In this document: one piece after another, positions 26,695 through 35,884 of the stretch
Numbering within the stretch: the stretch's first letter is position 1
How the letters are laid out: every line of letters begins with the position of its first letter
NCBI RefSeq assembly: GCF_017876155.1
Contig: NZ_JAGINP010000008.1
Span: forward strand, 124,001 to 188,000
Direction of reading: 5' to 3'
Source: Azospirillum rugosum
GTDB taxonomy: Bacteria > Pseudomonadota > Alphaproteobacteria > Azospirillales > Azospirillaceae
DNA length: 64,000 nucleotides
Translations under genes and position numbers: made by a program
Notes under the pieces: model-generated
Databases searched by the model: none
What the model saw: only the letters and a program-made list of their open reading frames with translations
What the model was told of the DNA's origin: nothing

Positions 26695-26728
26695 AGGATC
26701 CGCGCGCTGGCACCAGCGCGCGGATCCT
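26695..26728. terminator. Very stable convergent hairpin (no T-run)
   Basis: A perfect 16-base inverted repeat (26695-26710 with 26713-26728) has only two bases between its arms. It sits between the ends of two convergent genes. There is no T-run on either side, so it may stop or slow polymerase, protect mRNA ends, or extrude as a cruciform. Confidence 0.6.
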
Positions 26729-26744
26729 CGCATCGCTTTGGACA

Positions 26745-28340
26745 TCACCGCGCCAGGACACCGGTCAGGTGGTCGGCCAGCCGCAGCGTCAGGGCGATCA
26801 TGGTGAAGGTCGGGGTCGCCGTTCCTTCCGTCGGGAAGACCGAGTTGCCGGCGATGTACAGGTTGTCCAGCTCGTGAACCCGGCAGTCCGGGTCGACGAC
26901 CCCGTCCTGCGGCCGCTCGCTGATGCGCGTGGTGCCGCAATGGTGATGGCCCCAATGGTCGAAGCGGGACCAGCCGTCGTTGCCGGTCAGCATGGACACG
27001 GTCGCCGTGCCGACGTTCAGCCGTTCCAGTTCCTCCCCGAACAGCTCGATGCCGCGCCGCACGCTGTGCTCGTCGATGGCGCTCATCTGCCAATGCAGGT
27101 TGATGCGCCGCAGGCCGAGCGCATCCACGTCATGCACCAGGGTCACGCGGCTGGCCGGGTTGGGCGCCTGCTCGACCTCCGCCTTGATCAGCCAGGTGGT
27201 GGAGGACTTGTCGATGCCCAAAAATTTGCGCAGCTTGTTTTCCGTCAGCCAGTCGAGATCGCGGAGGATGTTGCCGAGGTGGTAGTCGACGTCCGCCACC
27301 ATGTCGCCGCCGCGCAGCCACTGCCCCAGCCCGTCGCGCAGCACGCCGAGCGACCGGCTGCCGCGCGTCGGGCCCTTGCTGAACGGCTCCAGCGCGAAAT
27401 GGGTGTTGAGGATGCGCTCCCGCCGCATGAGGTCAGCGGTCGGCCGCACGCAGCCTTCCACCATCATCGTGCCCATCGCGACGCCGGGGGCCGCATGGCG
27501 CGTGTAGAACCACAGCCTGGGATCCGGACCCGAAAGCCGGACGATCCCGGGCCAGGACACGCGATGCTCCATGAAATAGCGGCCGACGTTGCCGTGGCCG
27601 TTGCCGAGCCCGGCCGGCCGCACGTCGTCGGCGTTGAGCAGCAGGCGCGCGTTCTCCAGGCCGCCGCAGGCCAGCACCACGACGCGGGCGCGGACGCGGA
27701 ACCGGCGGCCGGCGGGCGTGGCGACGACGACCTCGCGCACCACGTTGTCCGTGTCGCCCACCCGGAGGTCGACGACGCTGCTGTTGAGGAAGCAGGTGAC
27801 GTTTCGGGACGAGGATAGCGCGTCCCGGTGCGCCGTCCCGAAGCGGGTGGGCTTGATCTGCGTCGCGCCGTTGATGAAGCGCTGCGGGCACAGCGGCAGC
27901 AGCGGACGGTCGGTCAGACCGGACCAGTAGTCGCCGTCGAAGCGGTCGGTTGGCAAGCCGATCAGGTCCGCCGCGCGTGCGTAATAGGGCCGGAGTTCCG
28001 CTTCCGAAAACGGCCAGCCGCTGCCGGGGATCCAGTCGCGCCGTTCGAAATCGATGGGGTCGAGCGGCCGGCACAACCCGGCCCAGCGGTTGGTCGACCC
28101 GCCGAAGTACCGCAGCCGCGCCGTGGACGGGGGCAGATACGGCATCCCGGAGGTGGAGCCTGCATAAAACTTTTGCCCCGCCCGCGAATAATGGTAGCTG
28201 CCCGCCTCTAATATCGTAACCCGAAAGGGCAGCGCGTCGAATGCCTTTCCCAAGGTGATGCCGGCGGCGCCGGCACCAACAACGCAGATTTCGGTGTCGA
28301 TTACCGCATCTTCGGGCAGCTCCGCCCCATCCAGGATCAT
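26745..28340 (-). CDS. GMC-family FAD-dependent oxidoreductase
   Basis: About 531 residues of a choline-dehydrogenase-type flavoprotein. The FAD-binding beta-alpha-beta motif CVVGAGAAGITLGKAF lies near the N-terminus, with the GMC signature region GGSTNRWAGLCRPLDPIDF (19 residues) following. The C-terminal substrate domain holds the active-site HHHCGTTRIS region and ends GNSVFPTEGTATPTFTMIAL. I start at ATG 28340 (MILDGAELPED), which matches the usual start of the family; a GTG at 28370 is an alternative, and neither has a strong ribosome binding site. Members oxidise alcohols or sugars. The substrate is unknown. Confidence 0.82.
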   Translation of the reverse strand: MILDGAELPEDAVIDTEICVVGAGAAGITLGKAFDALPFRVTILEAGSYHYSRAGQKFYAGSTSGMPYLPPSTARLRYFGGSTNRWAGLCRPLDPIDFERRDWIPGSGWPFSEAELRPYYARAADLIGLPTDRFDGDYWSGLTDRPLLPLCPQRFINGATQIKPTRFGTAHRDALSSSRNVTCFLNSSVVDLRVGDTDNVVREVVVATPAGRRFRVRARVVVLACGGLENARLLLNADDVRPAGLGNGHGNVGRYFMEHRVSWPGIVRLSGPDPRLWFYTRHAAPGVAMGTMMVEGCVRPTADLMRRERILNTHFALEPFSKGPTRGSRSLGVLRDGLGQWLRGGDMVADVDYHLGNILRDLDWLTENKLRKFLGIDKSSTTWLIKAEVEQAPNPASRVTLVHDVDALGLRRINLHWQMSAIDEHSVRRGIELFGEELERLNVGTATVSMLTGNDGWSRFDHWGHHHCGTTRISERPQDGVVDPDCRVHELDNLYIAGNSVFPTEGTATPTFTMIALTLRLADHLTGVLAR

Positions 28341-28634
28341 GGCTCTGCGTATCAGTTCTGTCTCAATCACATTTGGCTTATTTTTCTGCTTGTGCAATGG
28401 CAAAGGGGAATCGGCCGTCGCGGCGGAGGCGCCGGTGCCCGGAACGGCTGGGTTGGGACGGTGTGGGTAACCGGTGTGGATGATAGTGCCCGGCCGACAC
28501 ACCAAACATCTTTATTCCATACGAAAAGTTGCACCGCATCATGCCTGACGCGCTGAGATCGCATGAGCACGAAGCGATGCTGTAACCTACATTCCTGAAC
28601 GCAATCCCGCCCTGCCCCGACCGTCCCCCCCAAA

Positions 28635-29180
28635 ATGATCCCGGAAATTTCGGCTGCGATGCTGTTCGGCGTCGCCGGCGTCTGTTTCGGCGCCAGCTGG
28701 GCGCTGTTCCGCTCGAAGAAGACCATCATCACGTTGCAGGCCCTATGCTCGGCCAGCTTCATCACCCATTACCTGCTGATCGGCGCGGTCAGCGGCGCCA
28801 GCATGAGCAGCCTGTCGCTCAGCCAGTCGCTGATGATCGCGTCCGGCCGCCGCAACCGTGCGTTGACCGTGCTCTACTGGTCCACGCTGCCGGCCATGAT
28901 GCTGCTGACCGCCCTGACGTGGCACGGCCCGGCATCGCTGGCGTCGGGTCTGGGGCTGACGCTCGCGGCCTGCGGACGCTGGCAGACCAGCGTTCTGCGG
29001 CTGCGCCTGTTCTTCGTCGCCGGCTCGCTCGCCTGGATCGTCCACGACACGCTGGTCGGCTCGCCCTTCGGCTGCACCGCCAACATCGTCAACCTGTGCT
29101 TCAACCTCTGGACCATCCGCGCCCTGCTGCGCGAACGGCGTGAGACGATGGGCACCCCGGCCCTGGCCGCGGCGGCCTGA
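28635..29180 (+). CDS. YgjV-like inner-membrane protein
   Basis: A 181-residue membrane protein with about five or six hydrophobic helices. It matches the YgjV family in layout: an N-terminal GVAGVCFGASWALFRSKKTI, then LQALCSASFITHYLLIGAVSG, and later IVNLCFNLWTIRALLRERR. The family's function is not well established. The ribosome binding site is weak. It is followed by a clear intrinsic terminator. Confidence 0.75.
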   Translation: MIPEISAAMLFGVAGVCFGASWALFRSKKTIITLQALCSASFITHYLLIGAVSGASMSSLSLSQSLMIASGRRNRALTVLYWSTLPAMMLLTALTWHGPASLASGLGLTLAACGRWQTSVLRLRLFFVAGSLAWIVHDTLVGSPFGCTANIVNLCFNLWTIRALLRERRETMGTPALAAAA

Positions 29181-29196
29181 CCATCCGCACGCACCG

Positions 29197-29230
29197 AAAA
29201 GCCGGCGACCGCGAGGCCGCCGGCTTTTTT
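29197..29230 (+). terminator. Intrinsic terminator after the YgjV-like gene, possibly bidirectional
   Basis: AAAAGCCGGC (29197-29206) pairs with GCCGGCTTTT (29219-29228) and runs into TTTTTT on the plus strand. On the minus strand the same stem ends in TTTT just after ehuB, so it could terminate the ectoine operon as well. Confidence 0.85.
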
Positions 29231-29241
29231 GTTGGGGTTGG

Positions 29242-30105
29242 TCAGTTCGGGCCGCCGCAGAGCTGTTCGCGGTTCGTCTGCTTGGCGGCTTCCGCCGAAA
29301 AGCCGTAGGGCTCGACGATCTTGGCGAACTCGCCGGACGCCTTCATCTCCGCCAGCACCTTGTCGAAGGCGTCGCGGAGCGCGACGTCCTGCTTGCGGAA
29401 GGCGGCGCCGTCGCAATAGACCGGGGCGCCCTTCACCGGGGCCACCACCTCCACGTTCGGGTCGTTCGCCTTGGTGACGAGGTCGTGGATCGACAGGACC
29501 GGCAGCGAATAGACGTCGATGCGCCCGTCCTGGAGCATCTTCAGGCCGCTCTGCGGGTCCGGCACGACGATGACGCGGTCGCGCGGAACGCCGGCGTCGA
29601 GCGCCAGCTTCTCCTCCGTGCCGCCGCCCGGCGCGCCGATCTTCGCCTTCGGGTTCTTGGCGATGTCCTGGTAGGAGGTGAGCTGCAGCGGGTTGCCCTT
29701 CTTCAGCGCGAAGGCCTCCGCGTCGCAGAGGATCGGCTGGCTGTAGGCGACGGCGCGGCAGCGCTCCGGCTTCATGAACAGGCCGGCGGTGATCACGTCG
29801 AAGCGGCGCGCCTGGAGGCCGGGAATCATCGCGCCGTATTCGGAGATGGAGCCGACGACGTCGCCGACGCCCAGCTTGCCCATCACGGCGCGGGCGACGT
29901 CCGGGGCGGCTCCGGACACGGTGCCGTCCGGCTTCACCGCGGTGTAGGGAGGCTCGTTGGCGATGCCGATGCGGACGAAGCCCTGCTCCTTCAGCTTGGC
30001 GAGCGGGTCGTCCGCGGCATTGGCGGGGCTTGCTGCGAACGCACCCAGAAGGGCGACGGCGGCCGCGCCGAGAACACGGGTCCGGAAGGTCTTCGAGTGT
30101 GTCAT
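29242..30105 (-). CDS. ehuB: Ectoine/5-hydroxyectoine ABC transporter, periplasmic binding protein EhuB
   Basis: A 287-residue family-3 binding protein that captures ectoine and hydroxyectoine in the periplasm. A signal peptide (AVALLGAFAASPANA region) ends near residue 30. The mature part begins DDPLAKLKEQGFVRIGIANE and contains GSISEYGAMIPGLQARRFDV and AFRKQDVALRDAFDKVLAEM, close to what I recall of Sinorhizobium EhuB. Here it is the last gene of the operon, 73 bases after doeB, instead of sitting beside ehuA as usual. GGGAAG precedes the ATG. It may have its own promoter in the 73-base gap. Confidence 0.9.
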   Translation of the reverse strand: MTHSKTFRTRVLGAAAVALLGAFAASPANAADDPLAKLKEQGFVRIGIANEPPYTAVKPDGTVSGAAPDVARAVMGKLGVGDVVGSISEYGAMIPGLQARRFDVITAGLFMKPERCRAVAYSQPILCDAEAFALKKGNPLQLTSYQDIAKNPKAKIGAPGGGTEEKLALDAGVPRDRVIVVPDPQSGLKMLQDGRIDVYSLPVLSIHDLVTKANDPNVEVVAPVKGAPVYCDGAAFRKQDVALRDAFDKVLAEMKASGEFAKIVEPYGFSAEAAKQTNREQLCGGPN

Positions 30106-30178
30106 GTCGGTCTTCCCTTGGTGAAGGTTGCTTCCTGTTCGATCGGTCGTCTTTCTTGTTTTCCCCTGGCTTTCGGCC

Positions 30179-31186
30179 TCAGTCCTCCAGGGTTCCCACC
30201 ACCGCGATGCAGTCGCCGGCCTTCACGAGGCCGGGGAAGTGGCGGGCGGCCAGGATGCCGTCCAGGCCGGCCCGGTAGTCGGACGGCGCCTGGCCCGTGC
30301 GCCCGATGGGATGGATGCGCGCCAGCAGGTCGCCCTTGCGCACCGGCTCGCCCAGGTCGACGCAGGGCTCGATCAGCCCGGCGTCCTCGGCGAAGCGGAA
30401 GCAGTCGGCCGACGGCATGTCGAGCCAGCGGGTCGGCGCCGTCTCCACGGTGCCGGCCAGGATGCCGGCGTGGCGCAGCACGTTGGCGATGCCCCGCTTG
30501 GCGATGGCGATGGTCGAGGCCCGGCCGGTGCCGCCGCCGCCCAGCTCCGTCGTCACGAACAGCTTGCCCTGCTCCTCCGCCGCGGTGTCGTACATGCCGA
30601 CCGCGTCGATCTCCAGCATGCGCATGGAATAGGGGGCGGAGAAGGCGGCCACCGCCGCGAAGCAGCGCGCCTCCTGTTCCTTGTCGGGCAGGATGTGGGC
30701 GGCGGCGAAGGGCACGAAGTCCAGCGTCTTGCCGCCCGAATGCAGGTCCATCACCACGTCCGCCATGGGCAGCAGGGTGCGGTTGAAATAGTCCGCGATC
30801 TTCTGCGTCACCGTCCCGTCCGGCCGTCCGGGGAAGCTGCGGTTCAGGTTCCCCTTGTCGATGGGCGAGGTGCGGGTGCCCGCCTGGAAGGCCGGGTAGT
30901 TCATCGCCGGAACGATGATGACCCGGCCCGTGACCTGCTCCGCCTTAACCGTGCGGGCGAGGTCGAACAGGGCCACGGCCCCCTCATACTCGTCGCCGTG
31001 GTTGGCGCCGGTCAGCAGCGCGGTCGGCCCCGGCCCATTGCGCACGACGGTGACGGGGATCATCACCGATCCCCAGGCGGAATCGTCGCGGCTGTAGGGC
31101 AGGCGCAGGAAGCCGTGCTGCACGCCATCGCGGTCGAAATCGACCGTCGGCGCGATGGGGGACGGCGGCAGCGTGTCGAGCGGCAT
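30179..31186 (-). CDS. doeB: N-alpha-acetyl-L-2,4-diaminobutyrate deacetylase (DoeB/EutE)
   Basis: A 335-residue zinc deacetylase of the AstE/AspA (M14-like) family. It releases acetate from N-alpha-acetyl-diaminobutyrate, the product of ectoine ring opening. Zinc-site residues are in NHGDEYEGAVALF (His and Glu) and VVMDLHSGG (His). The C-terminal half forms a beta domain ending AVVGTLED. The ATG at 31186 follows GGAG and lies 11 bases after the stop of doeA, so the two are translated from one message. Confidence 0.9.
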   Translation of the reverse strand: MPLDTLPPSPIAPTVDFDRDGVQHGFLRLPYSRDDSAWGSVMIPVTVVRNGPGPTALLTGANHGDEYEGAVALFDLARTVKAEQVTGRVIIVPAMNYPAFQAGTRTSPIDKGNLNRSFPGRPDGTVTQKIADYFNRTLLPMADVVMDLHSGGKTLDFVPFAAAHILPDKEQEARCFAAVAAFSAPYSMRMLEIDAVGMYDTAAEEQGKLFVTTELGGGGTGRASTIAIAKRGIANVLRHAGILAGTVETAPTRWLDMPSADCFRFAEDAGLIEPCVDLGEPVRKGDLLARIHPIGRTGQAPSDYRAGLDGILAARHFPGLVKAGDCIAVVGTLED

Positions 31187-31197
31187 CGGCGACTCCG

Positions 31198-32379
31198 TCA
31201 CGACTTCACGAACAGCTTGCGCGGCACGTTGGCGAGGCATTCGACGCCGCTGTCGGTGATGGCGATGCTCTCGGTGATCTCCAGCCCCATATCCTCCAGC
31301 CACAGGCCGGTCATGAAGTGGAAGGTCATGCCGGGTTCCAGCACCGTGCGATCGCCGGGGCGCAGGCTCATGGTCCGCTCGCCCCAGTCCGGCGGGTAGC
31401 TGAGGCCGATCGGGTAGCCGGTGCGGTTGTCCTTGGTGATGCCGTACTTCTTCAGCACGGCGAAGAAGGCGTTGGCGATGTCCTCGCAGGTGTTGCCGGG
31501 GCGCGCGGCGGCAAGGCCGGCTTCCATCCCCTCCAGCGTCGCCTTCTCGGCGTCCAGGAAGGCCTGGGTCGGCGTGCCGAGGAACACCGTGCGCGACAGC
31601 GGGCAGTGGTAGCGCTTGTAGCAGCCGGCGATCTCGAAGAAGGTGCCCTCGCCCGTGCGCATGGGGCGGTCGTCCCAGGTCAGGTGCGGGGCGGAGGCGT
31701 CTGCGCCCGAGGGCAGCAGCGGCACGATGGCCGGATAGTCGCCGCCGATCCCGTCCACGCCGCGCGTGCCGGCGTCGTAGATCTCCGCCACGAGGTCGCA
31801 CTTGCGCATGCCCGGCTCGATGGTGTCGAGGATGCGCTGGTGCATGGCCTCCACGATGCGCGCGGCCTTGCGCATGTAGTCCAGTTCCTGCGCGCTCTTC
31901 ACCGCGCGCTGCCAGTTGACCAGCGCGGTCGCGTCGCTGAAGCGCGCGTTCGGCAGGTGGGTGGTCAGCGAGCGGAAGGCGGCGGCGGTGAACCAGTAAT
32001 TGTCCATCTCCACGCCGATGGAGGCCTTGCCCCAGCCGCGATCCTCCAGGATGCGCGACAGCAGGTCCATGGGGTGGCGCTCGGTCGATTGGACGTAGTG
32101 GTCCGGGTAGCCGATGATGTTGTCGTGGGCGAGGTAGGCGGTGCGCTTGGCCCCGTTGGCGTCCTGGCCGCGGCCGTACCAGATCGGCTCCCCGTCCGGC
32201 GGCACGACGACGCACTGGTGGACGTAGAAGGACCAGCCGTCATAGCCGGTCAGCCAGGCCATGTTGGATGGATCGGTGACGATCAGCACCTCCACGCCGG
32301 CCTTTTCCATGGCCTTGCGGGTCTTGGCGAGCCGGGCCGCGTATTCGTCCCGGCTGAAGTTCAGGGTCGGTTCGGGCAT
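31198..32379 (-). CDS. doeA: Ectoine hydrolase (DoeA/EutD)
   Basis: A 393-residue enzyme of the M24 creatinase/prolidase (pita-bread) fold that opens the ectoine ring to give N-acetyl-diaminobutyrate. An N-terminal creatinase domain (about 1-150, with WLTGYDGWSFYVHQCVVVPP) precedes the catalytic domain. The family is known to lack the usual metal ligands of M24 peptidases, and I do not see a complete D-D-H-E-E set here. AAGGAC precedes the ATG. It follows eutC after 53 bases. Confidence 0.9.
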   Translation of the reverse strand: MPEPTLNFSRDEYAARLAKTRKAMEKAGVEVLIVTDPSNMAWLTGYDGWSFYVHQCVVVPPDGEPIWYGRGQDANGAKRTAYLAHDNIIGYPDHYVQSTERHPMDLLSRILEDRGWGKASIGVEMDNYWFTAAAFRSLTTHLPNARFSDATALVNWQRAVKSAQELDYMRKAARIVEAMHQRILDTIEPGMRKCDLVAEIYDAGTRGVDGIGGDYPAIVPLLPSGADASAPHLTWDDRPMRTGEGTFFEIAGCYKRYHCPLSRTVFLGTPTQAFLDAEKATLEGMEAGLAAARPGNTCEDIANAFFAVLKKYGITKDNRTGYPIGLSYPPDWGERTMSLRPGDRTVLEPGMTFHFMTGLWLEDMGLEITESIAITDSGVECLANVPRKLFVKS

Positions 32380-32432
32380 GTTTGTCCTTTCGAAAAAGGC
32401 TGTGCCGAGCCCTTGCGGGCGTCAGGCGGGCG

Positions 32433-33425
32433 TCAGGCGTCGAAGACGGTTCCGGCGTTGGCGGCGAGCGCTCGGCCGCGCGCCAGCGTGGCGATGGCGG
32501 TGTCCTGGACCCCGGTGCCGGTGAGGTCGCAGACGGTGATCTGGTCGGGCGACGTGCGGCCGGGCGCCTGCCCGGCGATCACGGCGCCCAGTTCGGGGAA
32601 GGCGTGGTCGGCCGGGACGGCACCCGCGGCAATGGCGTGGTGCAGCTCGCCCAGCCGCCGCACCTGCTTCAGGCTGTCGGCGACGTAAAGGTCGGCGCGG
32701 GCGAGCACGGCCGGTTCCAACTCGTTCTTGTGCTCGGCGTCGGAGCCCATGGCGGTGACGTGCTGGCCGGGCGACAGCCAGTCGGCGAAGAGGATCGGCG
32801 CGTCGGCCGGCGTGGTGGTGACGACGATGTCGGCCCCGGCCACGGCCGCGCGCCCCTCGGCCATGGCTTGGACGGGGATGCCCAGACGGTCGGACAGGCG
32901 CGCCGCCGCTGCGCTCGCGCGGGCCGGGTCGCGGGCCCATAGCCGCGCCTCCCGGATCGGGCGGACGAGAGTCAGCGCCTCCAGCTGCAAGGCGGCCTGG
33001 ACGCCGGCCCCGAAGACGGCGGCGATGGAGGAGTCGGGGCGCGACAGGTGCTTGGCGGCGACCGCCCCGGCCGCGGCGGTGCGCACGTCGGTCAGGTAAC
33101 CGTTGTCGAGCAGCATGGCCTCCACCAGCCCGGTCCGGGCGCTGAGCAGCACCATCAGCCCGTTGACGCTGGGCAGGCCGAGCGTGGGGTTGTCGAAGAA
33201 GCCGGGGCTGATCTTGATGGCGAATCCGTCCAGGCCCGGCACGTAGGCGGTCTTCACGTCGACCTCCCCGCGGTGCTCCGGGATGTCGAGGCGCAGGATC
33301 GGCGGCATGGCGACCGGCTTGGTGGCGAGCGCCAGGAAGGCGTTCTCCACGCAAGAAACGGCGTCCTGGTCGAGCGGGACGAGGCGGCGCAGCTCCGCCT
33401 CCGTCAGGATGGTCATGCGGGGCAT
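32433..33425 (-). CDS. eutC: Ectoine utilisation protein EutC (ornithine cyclodeaminase/mu-crystallin family)
   Basis: A 330-residue NAD-binding protein. A Rossmann motif (AVFGAGVQAALQLEAL) sits in the middle, preceded by KISPGFFDNP and followed by GSDAEHKNELEP, both typical of the OCD/mu-crystallin family. In ectoine degraders EutC acts with EutA and EutB to convert 5-hydroxyectoine to ectoine. I use the ATG at 33425, which has GGGAG seven bases upstream and overlaps eutB by 13 bases; an internal ATG at 33416 forms a classic ATGA overlap and could also be used. Confidence 0.88.
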   Translation of the reverse strand: MPRMTILTEAELRRLVPLDQDAVSCVENAFLALATKPVAMPPILRLDIPEHRGEVDVKTAYVPGLDGFAIKISPGFFDNPTLGLPSVNGLMVLLSARTGLVEAMLLDNGYLTDVRTAAAGAVAAKHLSRPDSSIAAVFGAGVQAALQLEALTLVRPIREARLWARDPARASAAAARLSDRLGIPVQAMAEGRAAVAGADIVVTTTPADAPILFADWLSPGQHVTAMGSDAEHKNELEPAVLARADLYVADSLKQVRRLGELHHAIAAGAVPADHAFPELGAVIAGQAPGRTSPDQITVCDLTGTGVQDTAIATLARGRALAANAGTVFDA

Positions 33426-34423
33426 GCGGTTTCTCCCGTGGCATCGCCGCAGACGATCCGGCGGTGCAGGTCCATGTCGATGTTGCGGCCGGACAGCAGC
33501 GCGACGGTCGGCCCGCGCAGCCCGATTTTTTCTGGGATCTTGCCGGCGAGGAGCGCCGCGATGCCCACGGCTCCGGCCCCCTCGACAATCTCCTGTTCGC
33601 GGGTGTAGGCGTGCCTGATGCCGGCGGCGATCTCCGCCTCGGTCAGCAGCACGACCCCGTCGAGAAGGCTGGCGGCGAGGCGGAAGGTGTGACGGTTGGC
33701 GAGCCCGATGCCGCCGCCCAGCGAGTCCGCCAGCGTTTCCAACTCCTCCACCAGCACCGGCTTTCCGGCGGTCAGGCTGGCGTGCATGGCGGCACCACGC
33801 TCCATGGAGACGCCGACCACCCGCGCCTGCGGGCGAAGCGCCTTAACCGCCAGCGCCACGCCGCCGATAAGGCCGCCGCCGGAAAGGGGAACCAGCACCA
33901 GATCGACGTCCGGCACCGCCTCCACGATCTCCAGCCCCAGCGTCCCCTGCCCGGCGATCACGCCGGCGTCGTCGAAGGGCGGGACGGTCGCGAAGCCTTC
34001 CTCGCGAACGAGGCGATCGACCTCTTCCTGCGCGTCGTCCTGGGAGCGGCCGACGATGCGGATCTCCGCCCCCAGCGCGCGGATGCCCTCCACCTTGTTG
34101 GCCGGGACCAGCGCCGACATGCAGACCACGCAGCGCACCCCGGCCTGGGCGGCCGCAAACGCCAGCGCCCGCCCATGATTGCCGGTGGAGGCCGCCGCCA
34201 CGCCTTTTGCCAACGCGGAATGGGGCAGCGCCAGCAGGGCGTTGGTGGCGCCGCGCAGCTTGAAGCTGCCGGTGGTCTGCCGCGTTTCCAGCTTCAGGAA
34301 GACCGGCGCGCCGCAGCGTTCCGTCAGGGTGGGAGAGGCGACGGTCGGCGTCTCCGCGATCCGCCCGCTCAGCCGCGCCCGCGCGCGGAAGACGTCCTCC
34401 AGCCCGATGCCGTGATCGGCCAT
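33413..34423 (-). CDS. eutB: Hydroxyectoine utilisation dehydratase EutB
   Basis: A 336-residue fold-type II PLP enzyme of the threonine-dehydratase family. The cofactor lysine is in TTGSFKLRGATNALL, the phosphate-binding glycine loop in VPLSGGGLIGGVAL, and ASTGNHGRALAFAA gives the substrate loop. EutB is thought to remove water from 5-hydroxyectoine before EutC reduces the product. GGAGGGAG precedes the ATG at 34423, only two bases after the eutA stop. Confidence 0.9.
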   Translation of the reverse strand: MADHGIGLEDVFRARARLSGRIAETPTVASPTLTERCGAPVFLKLETRQTTGSFKLRGATNALLALPHSALAKGVAAASTGNHGRALAFAAAQAGVRCVVCMSALVPANKVEGIRALGAEIRIVGRSQDDAQEEVDRLVREEGFATVPPFDDAGVIAGQGTLGLEIVEAVPDVDLVLVPLSGGGLIGGVALAVKALRPQARVVGVSMERGAAMHASLTAGKPVLVEELETLADSLGGGIGLANRHTFRLAASLLDGVVLLTEAEIAAGIRHAYTREQEIVEGAGAVGIAALLAGKIPEKIGLRGPTVALLSGRNIDMDLHRRIVCGDATGETACPA

Positions 34424-34425
34424 GG

Positions 34426-35205
34426 TCAGGCTCCCTCCGGCAGGGGAAGGGTCATCAAACGGCCGAACTCCGGCCGCTGTTGGGCGTCGCCGCACAGGCG
34501 CAGCGCCGCCCAGGCCGTGGCCTGGTTGCTGGTCACCACCGGGCGGCCGATGGCCTCCTCGATGCGGCGCGCCACCAGCGCGGAGCGCAGCGCGGTGCAG
34601 GAGACGAACAGCGCCTCCGCGTCGGCCGGCATCGCCTCCACCGCCGCCTGGACCAGCGAGTCCGGCGAAAGTCGCGCCATCACCCGGTCGTCGTCGAGGT
34701 CGAGGTAGGTGAAGCCCGCGATGTCGAAGCCGTGGCCGGCGAAATAGGCGGCCATCGGGCGCGCGGTTTCCTCCGTGTAGGGGGTCAGCACCGCGATGCG
34801 CTTCGCATTGAAGGCCCGCAGGCCCAGCCGCGCCGCCGACGGCGGAGTCAGCACCGGCACGCCGGGTTTGGCGTTGCGGATGGCCCGCTCCACCGTCTCG
34901 TCGCCCATGACGACGGAGGCGGACGTGCAGGAATAGACGACCACGTCCAGATCCTCGTCGGGCAGGATCAGGGCGGCGCCCTCCTCCAGCCGGGGCTGCA
35001 TGCGTCGCAGGTTTTCCGGCGTGGTCGGGTTGGCGTAGGCGATGCGCGCGGTGTAGACCCCGACCGTCTCGCCCGCCACCATGCGCCGGAAGTCCGGCTC
35101 GCTGGTGTGGTCGGTGGCGAGGACGACGAGGCCGACGCGCTTGGGGACCGGGCGGTCGTCGAAACGCAGCGGTATGTCGGCGCGGGTGATGGTGATCGTG
35201 TCCAT
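34426..35205 (-). CDS. eutA: Ectoine utilisation protein EutA (Asp/Glu/hydantoin racemase family)
   Basis: A 259-residue cofactor-independent racemase-like protein. Two cysteine motifs stand where the family has its paired catalytic cysteines: VVVYSCTSASVVMGDE and ALFVSCTALRS. In the hydroxyectoine pathway EutA is proposed to change the stereochemistry of the hydroxylated substrate for EutB. It lies 14 bases after ehuD. The ribosome binding site is weak, so translation may depend on coupling. Confidence 0.88.
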   Translation of the reverse strand: MDTITITRADIPLRFDDRPVPKRVGLVVLATDHTSEPDFRRMVAGETVGVYTARIAYANPTTPENLRRMQPRLEEGAALILPDEDLDVVVYSCTSASVVMGDETVERAIRNAKPGVPVLTPPSAARLGLRAFNAKRIAVLTPYTEETARPMAAYFAGHGFDIAGFTYLDLDDDRVMARLSPDSLVQAAVEAMPADAEALFVSCTALRSALVARRIEEAIGRPVVTSNQATAWAALRLCGDAQQRPEFGRLMTLPLPEGA

Positions 35206-35219
35206 AATCAAAAATCCAG

Positions 35220-35876
35220 TTACCGGTAGCGGCGGAAGCGGCGTTCCAGCAGGTGCAGGGCGGGCACGGCGATCAGGCTGATCGCCAGGAACAGCACCCC
35301 GACCAGCGTCATCGGCTCCAGGTAGCGGTAGTTGAAGTTGGCGACGCTCCGCGCCTGACTCATCAGCTCGACCACCGTGATGGCCGACAGCAGCGGCGTT
35401 TCCTTGAACATCGCGACGAAGTAGTTGGCGAGCGCCGGGATCATCGGCGGGATCGCCTGCGGCAGGATGATGTGTTGCCAGGTCTGAACGGCGGTCAGGT
35501 TGCAGGCCTTGGCAGCCTCCCACTGGCCGCGCGGGGTGTTGTCGATGCCGGCGCGGAAGACCTCCGCCATGTAGGTGGCGTAGTGGACGCCGAGCCCGAT
35601 CACCCCCGCGGTCAGCGGCGACAGCAGGATCCCCGCCCCCGGCAGCACGTAGAAGAGGAAGTAGAGCTGCACCAGAAGCGGCGTGCCGCGGATGAACTCC
35701 ACCAGGAAGGCGGTGATGCGGGACACCAGCCGGTTCGGCGACCGCCGCAGCAGCGCGAAGGCCAGCCCGACGACCGCCGCCAGCGCCGAGCCCAGCACCG
35801 TGGCGAGCACGGTGATCTTCAGCCCGTCCAGCAGGGTCGGCATGATTTCTCGTACGAACGCCCAGTCCCATTCCAT
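35220..35876 (-). CDS. ehuD: Ectoine/hydroxyectoine ABC transporter permease EhuD
   Basis: A 218-residue HisM-type inner-membrane permease with about five helices. The ATPase-contact loop reads EAAKACNLTAVQTWQHIILP. GAGG precedes the ATG. It lies eight bases after ehuC. Assignment as EhuD rather than EhuC is based on gene order next to eutA, as in known ehu clusters. Confidence 0.87.
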   Translation of the reverse strand: MEWDWAFVREIMPTLLDGLKITVLATVLGSALAAVVGLAFALLRRSPNRLVSRITAFLVEFIRGTPLLVQLYFLFYVLPGAGILLSPLTAGVIGLGVHYATYMAEVFRAGIDNTPRGQWEAAKACNLTAVQTWQHIILPQAIPPMIPALANYFVAMFKETPLLSAITVVELMSQARSVANFNYRYLEPMTLVGVLFLAISLIAVPALHLLERRFRRYR

Positions 35877-35884
35877 GGCGGACC

